64,000 bases of DNA, taken from contig OX155957.1 of NCBI GenBank assembly GCA_944548615.1, positions 23,361,616 through 23,425,615 on the forward strand. Reading direction: 5' to 3'. The DNA comes from Micropterix aruncella (lineage: Eukaryota; Arthropoda; Insecta; Lepidoptera; Micropterigidae). Numbering within the stretch: position 1 is the stretch's first letter; each line of letters starts with the position of its first letter. The notes under the pieces were generated by a model. That model did no database searches. It was given only the letters and a program-made list of their open reading frames with translations, and was not told the origin of the DNA. This document shows positions 33,312 through 43,239 of this stretch, one piece after another. A program made the translations under genes and the position numbers.

Positions 33312-34480
33312 ATCTAATGGGCCCTGTTGGAGTTGGCCACGAAGACCCATTCCTTCAGGGTAGGTCACACTCACGGGTCAACACCCATCCAGCGGCCTCC
33401 ACGCAGAAGGAAGGGCCATATAGTGTTGTCAACTACAACGGGCGAACCCGTCAACTCAGGAAGTTTTAACGATTAGTCGTTCTCTCTCCCGTGAAGTGAA
33501 CGCAGAAGACTTGGGCAAAACAATCCACCGTCAAGCTCCGCCACAAGCCCGTAAGAGGCCAACGCCTTAACCGCGAGATAACTAGGTGTGTTACCCAGCG
33601 GGCTTACACTCACGCCCTTACTTCTAATTTCGACCAGATTACTCCGGTCTCTCTATTGGTTACGAATTCGAGATCGCTTGCGCGGTCCTCTCGCATACGA
33701 AGCGGGGAAACGGTGTATACCGAATCTATCGCGGACCATGGGATCCTTTGCTCGGCTGTTCACCCAGGATCGGGTAGTCGATGGTCGTTTCAAGAGCAGT
33801 CGCCGTAAGGTCTGCAACCACCCCCGCTCTATAGGAAACAGTACTGGTTCCAGACTCCCCGACTGTTAGTCAGAGTGCACAGTCGAATTGCTTACGCTGC
33901 ACGGTGCGCAGACCGTCCAGGAGCGCCAGAAGGTTTATTCCTAGGGAAAACTAGCCCTAAGGCCAGAGTCCAACCCGGGCTCGCACTTCATGCGTGGAGG
34001 CCGCCTGATGGGTGTGACCAACCCTGAACAGAATGGGTCTTCGTGGCCAACTCAGCAAGTGCCCATTAGCTCCCAGAAGGGAGGGCCAGGGTAGGACGCT
34101 GGCCTGCGGGCCAGTCTCCCCTAGGAGTCAACCTTCGGGCGCTGCTGGACAGTTTGCGCACCGTGAGGCATCAGCCAATCGATTGTACACACCGACGAGG
34201 TTTCCTACAGAGCGGTGGTGGTTGTTAACCTTATGGCAACTCCTTTTGAAACGACCGTTCGGCCACCCGACCCCGGGTGAACAAGCCAGATGCCGTGGTC
34301 CGTGATAGATTCGCTGGACGCCATATCACCTCTTCATAAGGGAGAGGTTTGCGCAAGTGACCTCGATCCTGTCGTGTATCCTGAAAGTTAATTCCAGGCG
34401 GAGAATGCTGCTAGTGTAGAAGGCTTACCCGGAGTACGACTCTAGCGACTCAGGCCTCGGCTGGTGGATCGGGTTTTCAT
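33312..34480 (+). mobile_element. Retroposon family A, plus copy split by another copy
   Basis: The 5' part (33312-33418: TAATGGGCCCTG, GTTGGCCACGAAGACCCATT, CGGCCTCCACGCAGAAGG) resumes at 34075 after a 656-base minus-strand copy. The junction 14-mer AGAAGG(A/G)AGGGCCA occurs on both sides (33405-33418, 34075-34088), a target-site duplication. The resumed part includes CTGCTGGACAGTTTGCGCAC and TCCTTTTGAAACGACCGTTC. Confidence 0.82.
33419..34074 (-). mobile_element. Retroposon family A, complete 656-bp copy
   Basis: The insertion boundaries define the element: minus strand starts GGGAGCTAATGGGCACTTGC at 34074 and ends GTAGTTGACAAC plus ACTATA at 33419. With the 14-bp duplication and lack of terminal inverted repeats or poly(A), it is a retroposon with variable 5' truncation and a fixed 3' end. 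Nothing inside is recognisable as RT, tRNA, 5S or 7SL. Copies share one open frame near the middle (LLLKRP...), but stops elsewhere make coding doubtful. Confidence 0.85.
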
Positions 34481-34489
34481 TGGGGTTTG

Positions 34490-35065
34490 CCTACCGGCGC
34501 TACTGGACAGGTTTGCGTACCGTTCGGCGACACCAATCGTTTGTGCAATCTAATTGCTAAAGAAGTCTGGAGACTATGGAAATATTCTGTCTTCTAAGCA
34601 TTTTGCTTAGAAGGAAATATTCTGTCTTCTAAAAATGTTGACCCGCTGTCATGCCATTCTTAAAACGTCCTATCGGCCACCCGATCCCGACAGGCAAGGG
34701 AAGCCTAGGTCCGCGATAAATTCTTATTTAATCTCCGCTAAAATACAACAGGTAGAGGCCACGTAATCAATTTTGGTCCCGTAACCAGTCGGGAGGACGG
34801 AGGTATCCTGATGGTTAATTCCAGACGGAGATATCCTTTCAAAACTGGTAGTCAGGGGGCGAGGCTGCGCGCTGTTTACCTTTCCCGGTGCTTCGCCGTA
34901 AGGCGGAGGCCTTTGACGGGCAGGTGGCGTAGCTAGACTGTGGTTTGTTTTCGTTCCAAGCCTGCGCTTCGTTTCTGCGCTTACCTTACGGGAGACAGAA
35001 CGATAAATTTCGATAAAACTTCCTGAGGTGACGGTTTCGCCCGTTGTAGTTGACAGCTCTAGTTG
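34490..35065 (+). mobile_element. Retroposon family A, second plus copy, 5'-truncated
   Basis: Restarts at CCGGCGCTACTGGACAGG, repeating a block already present at 34140, and continues to TTCGCCCGTTGTAGTTGACA, the 3' end. A CTTCTAAGCA/TGCTTAGAAG hairpin plus a duplicated GGAAATATTCTGTCTTCTAA lies at about 34578-34632. Confidence 0.75.
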
Positions 35066-35069
35066 TCTA

Positions 35070-35710
35070 TAACGTGTGAGCGAGGCGAGTCAGTCTTGAA
35101 TAAAGTGTCAATCGTGTCAGTTCGCGCCGCGCTCCGCTATGGAGAGGGACGACCAGAGGAACAGTTGTCTATCTTAAATTCAAGAAAATATAAATTGGTG
35201 GATCCACACAGGATTTTACACCAAACAGTAACATAATAACTTCCAACATTCATAGCAGCTATTAAGTTGCTAAAATAATTGCAATATAATATAAAATGCG
35301 AATGCAATGCTATATAATATAAAGAAAAAACAAAAAAGCAATAAAAATAATCAAAGAAATGGCCTATAGTATAAAACTACTTTATACTTTGTTGCCCTTA
35401 TGGATAATATATTAAATTGACAAGTTTCTTGTAATTTGAGGTTATTTTTGACAGTTGTAAAATTCAACCGATTGCAAGTTGGATTGAAAGAACAGCAATC
35501 CAAGCTTCTGGTTGAGGCTTGTAATTTAGAGCGAAAATTACATACTTACAAGCTAAATTTACGCTATATTTTCCCATTCAATATTGGCTGCTATTATGTG
35601 ATGCAAAATAGACGAATTTTTCTTTTTTTCTACGTAACAAACAAACTACGATATATGGTACAAACTAAACTACGTGGTCGCTAACTATTGCCCTCATACT
35701 CAAACTCAAA
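35070..35710. other. No gene recognised
   Basis: AT-rich. A plus frame at 35436-35684 contains KEQQSKLLVEACNLERKL but lacks family motifs or splice support. Confidence 0.35.
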
Positions 35711-35714
35711 TAAT

Positions 35715-36072
35715 ATGCTCAACAAGCCACGGAGAGAGCAATGCTTGGTTTCACTGCGTGATCCGAAATGAGGAAGTCCGCAGAAGACCCAAGGTCACTG
35801 ATATAGCTCGTAAAATACCAACTTGAAATAGCAATGGGCAGGCCCTATAGCTGGCGGAACCGACAGACGTCAGGGAAAAAACATTCACGAATGGCGACCA
35901 CGAACCGACAGACGCAGTGTGGGACGGCCCCCACAAAATGGAACGATGACATAGCCAAAGGCCGCAGGAAGTAGGTTAACGGAGGCGGCTCAAGACCGCT
36001 CGTCATGGCATTATATAAGGGTGGCCTATGTCCAACAGTTGACGTCTACCGGCTGATGATGATGATGATGAA
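35715..36072 (+). pseudogene. RTE-like LINE, C-terminal and 3' end fragment
   Basis: Frames give RAMLGFTA, SEMRKSAEDPRSLI, then a GRPYSWRNRQT-type stretch, WNDDIAKGRRK and the GGLCPTVDVYR shift of LGEAYVQQW, followed by a (GAT)n tail at 36052-36071. This order and the GATGATGAT tail are typical of insect RTE-type LINEs. Stops and shifts make it inactive. Its last 150 bases match 10878-11035. Confidence 0.75.
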
Positions 36073-36224
36073 ACTTTCGAATTTCATATGGTTACGTGGG
36101 CAGCATTACGCCCACGATAGGATAGGACGTTGGATCAAAAATGATAGGACGTTGGTGATAAAGAGAATGCAACACATTAAACATGTTCCATTCAATCGTT
36201 TACGTATATACTGACCGGCAATAA

Positions 36225-36840
36225 TTGAATATAATTTCTGCCCAACAAGGCATATGTGTACCAAATTTCAAGTCTTTAAATCCAATATTTCGACATTTAA
36301 ATACGACTAGTGCTTTAAAAACTGTTAAACGTTATTCACATAATTCAGTAGGCACTTTTAATTCCAAAATTCAATTGACCTATTTGCCTAATGACTTAGA
36401 GCATTCAAACAATTCATAAATTCGTCTTTCAAATATTTTTTTCTCACGATGTAAATAATTAATACGTCAAAATAGCGTATTTCAAACGTGTTTTTCACAG
36501 TTGCAAAAATTAATTCACACGAACAATCCCCTTCCCAGACAGCAAACGTCAAGATTTGTTAATATAAAAGCGTGTACATTTAGCATATTAATCACTCTCC
36601 TCGACCTTATCAAATATCTCTTCTATTAGCTTCTTTGAATGATTAAATGGTCTAAATATTAACACTGTGTTTGCCGAGGGAACAAGACTTCCACAACCGT
36701 TGGGCTCTGGTGATATCGACAACGCACGACAGCCAGATATCCCAAGGATATTTCCGTCTTCATCACAAAAAAAAATGCGATTTTACAAAACTTTCCCTCG
36801 TCGTTGATTGGTGGGCAGAAAAAATAAAAAGCATTTCGCC
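36225..36840. repeat. Family B pieces
   Basis: CCCAACAAGGCATATGTGTA with CCAAATTTCAAGTCTTTAAA at 36240 and AATATTTCG...ATACGACTAGTGC match part of family B. A second piece at 36745-36840 (ATTTCCGTCTTCATC, AAAACTTTCCCTCGTCG, TTGGTGGGCAGAAAA) resembles the family's far end at 40500-40590. The sequence between is AT-rich without features. Confidence 0.5.
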
Positions 36841-36889
36841 TGTTTAGTGTTACAGAATAGCAGCAATGTCTGCCCTAATAAAATTATTA

Positions 36890-37190
36890 AACTTTACAAT
36901 CACATTATAGGGAGAAATACTTGAAATACTCGTATATCAATAAAGGAAGCACTTGCGCCCTCGCTAAGGAAAGTCATTCCGCGAGTCGTACGCCTCCTTT
37001 CGCAAGGTGCGTAATAAAATTCCATCCAATCGGGATTGATTTCAACTTTTCCGGGCGCAGAAATCGAGCGATTCCGCCTTCGCCATCCTGCGAGGTATAA
37101 AACGCAACTAAGGGGAATTGCCAATACGTGGGTAATACGGGTAAGGGCGGGTGCGGGGTTCATGGGTACTCGTTTATTTCACTGAGAGAT
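36890..37190. promoter_or_regulatory. Unique GC-richer block, possible conserved non-coding element
   Basis: No match in the window. GC content is well above flanks. It contains ATCCAATCGGGATTGATTTC and TATAAAACGC. A minus frame of 87 codons (37163-36900) has no recognised domain. Function unknown. Confidence 0.2.
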
Positions 37191-37273
37191 TTCGTCGGTG
37201 AAACTACGTCTAAAATACTCGTATAACATAAATAACATGCATTGAATGGTTTTCTCCGATGTATTTTGTTTAT

Positions 37274-37342
37274 GTAGATATGTATGTATGTATATATGTA
37301 TGTATGTATGTTTTAGTTTATGTAGGTATGTATGTATGTATG
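37274..37342. repeat. (TATG)n microsatellite
   Basis: Imperfect TATG tetranucleotides with one TTTTAGTTT interruption. Confidence 0.9.
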
Positions 37343-37526
37343 TTTACTAGCGAAATGTTATCCTCTAGCGATGCTCCGCCCCCCAAGTAGTCTATGTTAC
37401 TAAAAGTCACGTCGTTTCTTAGGTCATTTTTACACGACTGCCTAAAAAAGAGAGTTATGTGTTCAAGATTAATCTATGTCAGGGGTACTCAAACTTGAAC
37501 TGCTGGCGATCTACCTCAATTCTGTA

Positions 37527-37805
37527 AAGGGCTCTCTAGACGATCTAGCATGCGTGTCAACCGTAGGATCGTAAACCGCGGGAAATATGCAAAAATATAT
37601 TTTTAAACACTTACCAGGGAGTCACGTCATTCACCAATCAATTAAATTTAATTAACGAGACTCCCTTGCATAAAATTACAAAATTAGGCATTTTTTGTAA
37701 ATATTCTAAAAAAATATTTGCATATTTTCTGCGGTTTACGATCCTCTTCCAGCCAGCCCGCGACGCGAAGCTTGACAAGCATGCTTCATCGTCTAGAGAG
37801 CCCTT
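37527..37805. mobile_element. Palindromic MITE inside hAT, TA duplication
   Basis: Arms of about 105 bases (AAGGGCTCTCTAGACGAT... and its inverse) meet around an AT-rich centre containing TCAATTAAATTTAATTAA. TA flanks both sides (37525-37526, 37806-37807). At 279 bases without coding, it is probably a Tc1/mariner-type MITE. Confidence 0.8.
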
Positions 37806-37939
37806 TAGACTCCGATCGTTCGACTCTTAGAGGCTGCAAATATGTGTGATGCAGGATTGTCGTTTAGGTAGGTAAGGTGTATCGTGGCGCAAGTATAAGC
37901 ATGTATGGACGTTGCAGAATTTCATAGCCATGAATCCAC

Positions 37940-38555
37940 GTAGAATTCAGATATGTCGTTTCTACATAATATTGTTCATACTGGGTTGGACCGTCCATAC
38001 CTCCTGAGTAGGGTGAACATACGAGCGCCTTTCCAACGTGCACGCGCTCACTCAACTTTTTACGTACCAAGGTTCAACACTAACTATGGTTCCAATTCGT
38101 TATTGCCGCGCGTTATGGATGCATACAATGTATGCTTTAACGATATGACATATTTCACCACCAAAGGCGGTACGTGAAAAGCAGATTATCAGATCGGATT
38201 GAATTAGCATGCACATACAAGCACTCACAAGCACATTCGCACTACAGATACACACACCCATACACACATACATACACGCACACACACATATAAAAAACAC
38301 ACGCACACATACACGCTCTCCATCACACAAACACACACCAACACCCATACACTCGCACATAGCGAATTACACTGTTAGTTTTTAATTCTTTTTGGTTTTC
38401 TTTGTATTGTATTGTTTAGCATATTTTATAATCCTTATATAGAAAATAATTTAAAACATCATTGGCTTTACTGTTGTTATATATTATGCCTATACGTTAT
38501 TTTTTTATGCTGTATGTTTTTAACAAAAAATAAAATAAAATAAAATAATAATTAG
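37940..38555 (+). pseudogene. LINE 3' fragment with (AAAAT)n tail
   Basis: Frame from 37953 reads DRPYLLSRVNIRAPFQRARA and PRFNTNYGSNSLLPRVMDAY then NVCFNDMTYF, like the C-termini of Jockey-type LINE polyproteins. The 3' UTR contains a CA-rich stretch (38205-38360) and ends with AAATAAAATAAAATAAAATA at about 38530-38552. It is inserted inside the hAT element. Confidence 0.7.
38205..38360. repeat. CA-rich simple repeat
   Basis: Imperfect CACACA/CATACA units in the LINE 3' UTR. Confidence 0.85.
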
Positions 38556-38744
38556 TAGGAATGACACAAAATTAGTTTTGCGCAATATGCATTTTTTAAA
38601 TCAAGGTAAGCGTAGTCCTACTCTAAAAAGTCATTAAAAAACTCATAGGTATTTAAAATTGCGAGTTTATTAGTTCTTAAGAAATAACCGAGTTTTTTCA
38701 GTTACCAACTTAAGAATGACTTTGGATGTTGGAGCGTGGCACTG

Positions 38745-39215
38745 CATGTCCTCAGCATACTTTTTATAAGATGATACGTAATTACCGAGTGCTAATCGCA
38801 AGCATGATGATATATGTATGTTCGTCAGTTAGTCGATTGCGATATTTTGATAATTATCTGCGATATGCGATAATTGTCTTCATTTCAGAAAATGAAGATT
38901 CGCACAAGTAAGTTGACCCAAACAATGCCGTCAACTGAAGGGCGATTTGCCTTAGATTCGGATATTTGTCGATATAAAAGATATAAAAGACCAGAATTTC
39001 GTATCAGATGCTGTGGCTCTGAGATGTATATGTGATATAATCTGCACTACCTCATTTTCAACAGAAGATGTGTCCATGTTAAACTGACTCGCTATTTCAG
39101 TGGCAGATTCCTCAATTTTATACGGTGTTAATGTATAAAATTTTGTACGGATTTTTTTTATCGAGAACGACTCGAAAAGCACTCGCGATGGATCGGTTGA
39201 TCGCGATCGATCATT
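38745..39215 (-). pseudogene. hAT transposase C-terminus, decayed
   Basis: Minus-strand frames give FNMDTSSVENEVVQIISHIH, then FWSFIS...KYPNLRQIALQLTA-like sequence, FGSTYLCESSFSEMKTI and YRNRLTDEHTYIIMLAIS. The last two are the hAT dimerisation region (GSTYxCExxFSxMK...RxRLTDEH). One or more frameshifts and a stop interrupt it. The N-terminal BED zinc finger and catalytic core are not found. The style resembles the ZBED/GTF2IRD2-type branch of hAT transposases. Confidence 0.85.
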
Positions 39216-39239
39216 TGAGTACCCCTGATCAATGTATTT

Positions 39240-39425
39240 CTGTCCAAAATGGCAAACAAAATTTCGCAATGGGATTTTGGCCCAACAAGGTAAGACTGTG
39301 TACCAAATTTCATGTCTCTAAGACCAGTATTTTGAGGACGATAAATGACTAGTGCACCCCCTGGTTGACCGATTTCAACCTATTTCACATTTCGCCATGA
39401 CCGAATGATGCCTACATAAAAAAAA
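39240..39425 (+). repeat. Family B fragment
   Basis: CCCAACAAGGTAAGACTGTG, ACCAAATTTCATGTCTCTAA, GACTAGTGCACCCCCTGG and ACCGATTTCAACC follow the order of the 3886-4410 copy. Confidence 0.65.
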
Positions 39426-39429
39426 TCTG

Positions 39430-40380
39430 CATTTTTTTGTAATATCAATAGCCATGTCTCAAAGTGTATGTATGTGATATTATTTTAATGTATGTATGTG
39501 ATACTATTTTATATAATTTGTGACTGATATTGAACCTTATCTGACTATCTGTCTATCTGACTATCTAGTAATTTAATAATTTTGACTATCTATCAAGTCA
39601 TATACCCATTTATATTATAAATTTATGGTATTTAATTTCTTTTAATATAATTATTTCTACGGCTGCTATTATAAAATGTGCCTATGTATCTAACTTTTTA
39701 GTTTAATTTAGTAACTGTATAACTTTTATTATTTAAAAAGTGTTAGTCGTATGATTACGTTGTTAGAAAACCGCTTGCTGCGAACCCCTGAAGTCGTTAA
39801 TCACTAGACAATCAGTTCAGTTGCGTTCAATAGAAAACTGTCTGCCTACCTGCATTATGGATAGCAATACTTACAGTGAAACGAGCGGAACTCATATGAT
39901 TACGATGCGACAGACACCTCTATACCGCAAAAGAGGGGATTCGCGCCCGTAGATATAGACAATTGTTTAAAATACTGTAAAAGGGAATAAAAATTTAAAA
40001 ATAATAATACAATAAAATTAAAAATAAAATAATAATAACAATAATATAAAAATATTAATAATGATAATAAATCAAAATTAAAATAATTAAAAAAAAATAT
40101 CTTAGATCTTTCCTTGACACAACCGTGGCACCCTAGCGTGACTCCCGAAGTGAGCTCGCCTTAACACAGGGGTGCCGAGCAAGGCGGGCTCGGCTGCTCT
40201 TTTAGCACAATTAAAAGGTAATCATTTGCGTTTAATATATGCGTTATGTAACCTGGGCTCAGACAGATGTGTATATAACTTTAAAAGCATACAACGGCAT
40301 TGACTAAATTGTCATTTCATTTTCTGTTGTGCTCATGCATTTGAATGTACATGTAAGTATATGTAAATATTTTTTTTTAA
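39430..40380. other. No gene seen; simple-sequence AT tract
   Basis: TATGTATG and CTATCTGACTATC simple repeats at 39465-39600 and an (AATA)-rich tract at 39985-40095. Nothing coding. Confidence 0.5.
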
Positions 40381-40382
40381 AA

Positions 40383-40590
40383 TAGCGTTTGGGCGCTGTC
40401 GTGGAGGAATGCATACACACATACTCACACACAGACACACAGACAGATTTTAAGTGGAAATTAGATCTTGAAATTGTCCTAAAAGTCTCAAAGGGGCTCA
40501 AAATGGATATTTTCGTCTTCATCTCCAAAAAAAAATGCGTGTTCACAAGACTTTCCCTCCTGGTCGGTTGGTGGGCCGGGAAAGTAAAAT
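40383..40590 (+). repeat. Family B far-end fragment
   Basis: GCGTTTGGGCGCTGTCGTGG, AGGAATGCATACACACATAC, GGGGCTCAAAATGGATATTT and CACAAGACTTTCCCTCC match the downstream half of family B (compare 41905-41980). Confidence 0.65.
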
Positions 40591-40599
40591 AGTTTCTTT

Positions 40600-41000
40600 T
40601 TTAATACTGCTCAAGTGGCACTATCCGAGCTTTTATGAATTACTTACTAAAGACGGAGAGGTCGTGTAATTCAATCTCCGGCTGCCATCAAATTGAACGG
40701 AAGTTTCAATCGGAGCACTCGACATAAAAGAAAATCTTCTTTCGTTCTTTAAGTTTATGAAGGCCACAAGGCGGTTGCCATATTTCAAGCTTCATTTAAC
40801 TTCGGCCTCGATCGGCTTCTCGTTTCTCCCGGGGCGCGGCCGCCTCGGACGTTTTCTTAAGTCGTCATATTTTATCGTACGATCGCCCAACTCGCCCTAC
40901 ACACCCGATAAACTTTTACGTTCGCCCTATACAACGCAGTGGACGAAGAGCAGCAGACTTATGATACTGGATACGCCAGGAACATTCTAAATTCCATTTC
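40600..41000. promoter_or_regulatory. Unique GC-richer block, possible conserved non-coding element
   Basis: No internal repeat in this window. It contains a CTCCCGGGGCGCGGCCGCC core and TTCATTTAACTTCGGCCTCG. A 77-codon plus frame (40757-40990) has no recognised domain and no splice signals at its edges. Confidence 0.22.
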
Positions 41001-41196
41001 CTCATTATATTCCTTACCCAGTACATAATTTCGAATAACTTTGCTTACTGCCCACGGTAGTACGAAATGTACAGTCTGGTGAATAAGAGTAGACCCTACG
41101 ATTAGGGGAAAATATTCATATCGCAACACAGTAAAGTGAGAATACTAAGACTTAATAATCTAGGGACATATCTCAGTACCATCTTCCAATAGTCGT

Positions 41197-41219
41197 ATTG
41201 TACTCAGACTGAGTACAAT
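41197..41219. repeat. Perfect palindrome, 11-bp arms
   Basis: ATTGTACTCAG then A then CTGAGTACAAT. It lies three bases from a larger palindrome with the same CTCAGACTGAG centre. Confidence 0.95.
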
Positions 41220-41221
41220 AC

Positions 41222-41276
41222 AAGCAGAATCATTAAAATTGAGCTCAGACTGAGCTCAATTTTAATGATTCTGCTT
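41222..41276. repeat. Perfect palindrome, 27-bp arms, 1-bp spacer
   Basis: Arms 41222-41248 and 41250-41276 are exact reverse complements around A at 41249; the centre is GAGCTCAGACTGAGCTC. It could extrude a cruciform, may mark a double-strand break repaired by fold-back, or may be the core of a tiny MITE. Confidence 0.95.
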
Positions 41277-41324
41277 CTTTCTTGATTTTATCACGAACAT
41301 CGACGTTTGAATGATTGTGAGCTT

Positions 41325-41995
41325 AAAAGAAAAACCAAAAAAAACGTTTGTGTCACCCCAAGACTTTCCCGAAAGCAGCCATCCCCCCCCCCCCCCCCCG
41401 CCAACCTCCTCAACCGCCCAACCCTCCCAAACCACCGAATCCCCAACCCCCCCCCCCCCCCCCCCATCTCCTAAACCCCACATTTCTTCTGCCAACTTCA
41501 CCCCCCCCCCTTGAACCTCCGGCTATTTTCCTCCACACCCTATCGCCAACTTGCCCTCCCCCCACTTATATTATCAAATGCAGTATATTTGTAGTATTTT
41601 TGCAGTACTTCCGTGGTAGTAAATTTACTATTTTCCAATATGATGTAATCTTTTTGTTTTTGTGTCGCTTGTATAATCTTACATTCTTATATTATATTCT
41701 TTTTTATATTCCAATCAAAATTTTATAATGCGGTTTTGGCCCTTCGATGCATCTGTGTGCCGAACTTCAAGTCTATAAGTCTAATATTTCGAGATTAAAG
41801 TATGATTAGCGCGCCCCTGCTGGACAGATTTCAACCACAATCTTTTCAAGTCTTGCCATGACCAAATGATGCCGGAATTCCGAATTTCAGCTCAGTTGAA
41901 TAAAGCGTTTGGGCGCTATCGTGGAGGAATACACACAGCCACGCAGAAGTGTGTTCACAATACTTCCCTCTGCCGGGGAAATAAATTAAATTAAA
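41325..41995 (+). repeat. Family B repeat, copy 2 with poly-C
   Basis: Starts GTGTCACCCCAAGACTTTCC and follows the same block order as 3886-4410 (TTCCGTGGTAGTAA, GATGCATCTGTGTGCCGAAC, TATGATTAGCG, GACCAAATGATGCC, GCGTTTGGGCGCTATCGTGG, ACACACAGCCACGCAGAAG). C-runs at about 41384-41399 and 41447-41465 expand the 5' part. Proline-rich frames there are artefacts of poly-C. Confidence 0.7.
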
Positions 41996-41999
41996 AGTT

Positions 42000-43070
42000 T
42001 ACAAAAAGTTTAGGTATAAAAAGAAGAATGATTTTTAAAAAAAAAAAACACAATAAAAATCAAACTGTTTGAAACTGAAAAAGTAAGCATTGACTAAAAA
42101 TTAAAATATAAGTTATGACAAATAAAATATATTCAAAATATACAGACAGTTTATGATTTAGAGCCGAAACTCCTTGCAAAATCTTGGCAAAATCACAAAA
42201 CCCGAAAAACCTTAACAATATGTCTAGCGGATCATTGTCACTCTTTCACATATCCAGACTATTTCGAGGATCAGTATTTCATCGGCAAAATGGTTTCGAA
42301 TATGTTTTACCCCCAATATTGTTTCTTCGAAATATATTAGGTATTGCTACCAGTTCTACATTTTAGATTTTAAGTGTCAAACACCTACATTTCGGTAGGT
42401 TAGATTAGTTTTTTTTTAACAATTAAAAAACACCTATTTGTCAGTAGGTTAGATTAGTTTTTGTTAAACCACCATAAAAACCAATTTAAAATAAAAAAAA
42501 AAAACAAAAACAAAAAAAACGACGCATTTCCTTTTAGATTTAGCATCACAATGATCAAATTTAGTAGTTTAAAATGTATTTATTAGTTTTTTTTTTTGAA
42601 AAATAGACGAGGTAGCAACACCTAATATATTACGAATCTGCAACGTAGATAGGCTAACATGTTGTCAGTTCCTAGACTATAGATAGTAGATAATATATCT
42701 GCCCAGCCAGCCATCTGTTTTATGTATTTTAACGACGACATACGCCCCGTAAAAAGCCTAGTTTTATTGAAGCCGAAGCTTGGTCAGAAATCGGAGCCCG
42801 AGAGGGCCGTAAAAGTGGATAATAAAAGCTCAGTTTTTTCAACCTTTTAAACATATAAAAGCGTGCTATTTCGTATATTATTATCATGATATCCATGAGA
42901 TCGTCACCGTTGTTTTTTTATGAAGGATTTCCAACATGAAAAAAACGATATAGTTATCACCAAAACCAACGAACGAAAATGGTAGTATGTTTTGCACTGA
43001 TCGTCGCTGGGTTACTTTATTATTGCTTAATTAATTGCGTTTCATCTGTACATATACTTATACGTTTGTA
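42000..43070. other. No gene seen; small repeats
   Basis: An approximately 62-base direct repeat (GTAGGTTAGATTAGTTTTT) lies at about 42385-42470. An inverted pair of ATATATTAGGT(A/G)TTGCTACC lies at 42332 and 42612. A-rich tracts elsewhere. No coding. Confidence 0.45.
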
Positions 43071-43074
43071 GATA

Positions 43075-43235
43075 ATGGGCCCAGTGCAATTGAGTCATTA
43101 TGACCCATGTGTTAGGGTAACCCCAACTCACAGGTCAGCACCCATTCGGTAGCCTCCACGTAGAAGTGCGAGCCCTCGTAGGACTCTGTGCTGCTGGCCA
43201 GGTCCCCTGGGAATCAAAATTCTTCATAACTGTCG
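43075..43235 (+). mobile_element. Retroposon family A, 5' fragment
   Basis: TAATGGGCCCAGTGCAATTG, CACAGGTCAGCACCCATTCG, CCTCCACGTAGAAGTGCGAG and GCTGGCCAGGTCCCCTGGGA follow the family's 5' order. The 3' half is absent. Confidence 0.7.
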
Positions 43236-43239
43236 TGCC

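Larger units (their letters stand above)
37480..39227 (-). mobile_element. hAT transposon, decayed and twice invaded
   Basis: Ends CAGGGGTACTCAAA at 37480 and TTTGAGTACCCCTG at 39227 are inverted repeats. Flanks ATCTATGT (37472-37479) and ATCAATGT (39228-39235) form an 8-bp duplication (7 of 8), diagnostic for hAT. The transposase remnant is on the minus strand at the right. A MITE (37527-37805) and a LINE 3' fragment (about 37940-38555) sit inside. Confidence 0.88.

Noticed and set aside
33312..34074. A DNA transposon with approximately 100-bp terminal inverted repeats
   Set aside because: The inverted ends at 33312 and 34074 belong to two different copies of the same retroposon; the 14-bp duplication shows one inserted into the other.
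41262..41501. Glycine-rich minus-strand frame
   Set aside because: Reverse of the same poly-C tract.
41311..41728. Proline-rich open frames over the poly-C stretches
   Set aside because: Homopolymer C runs give proline in any frame; the region is a family B repeat.
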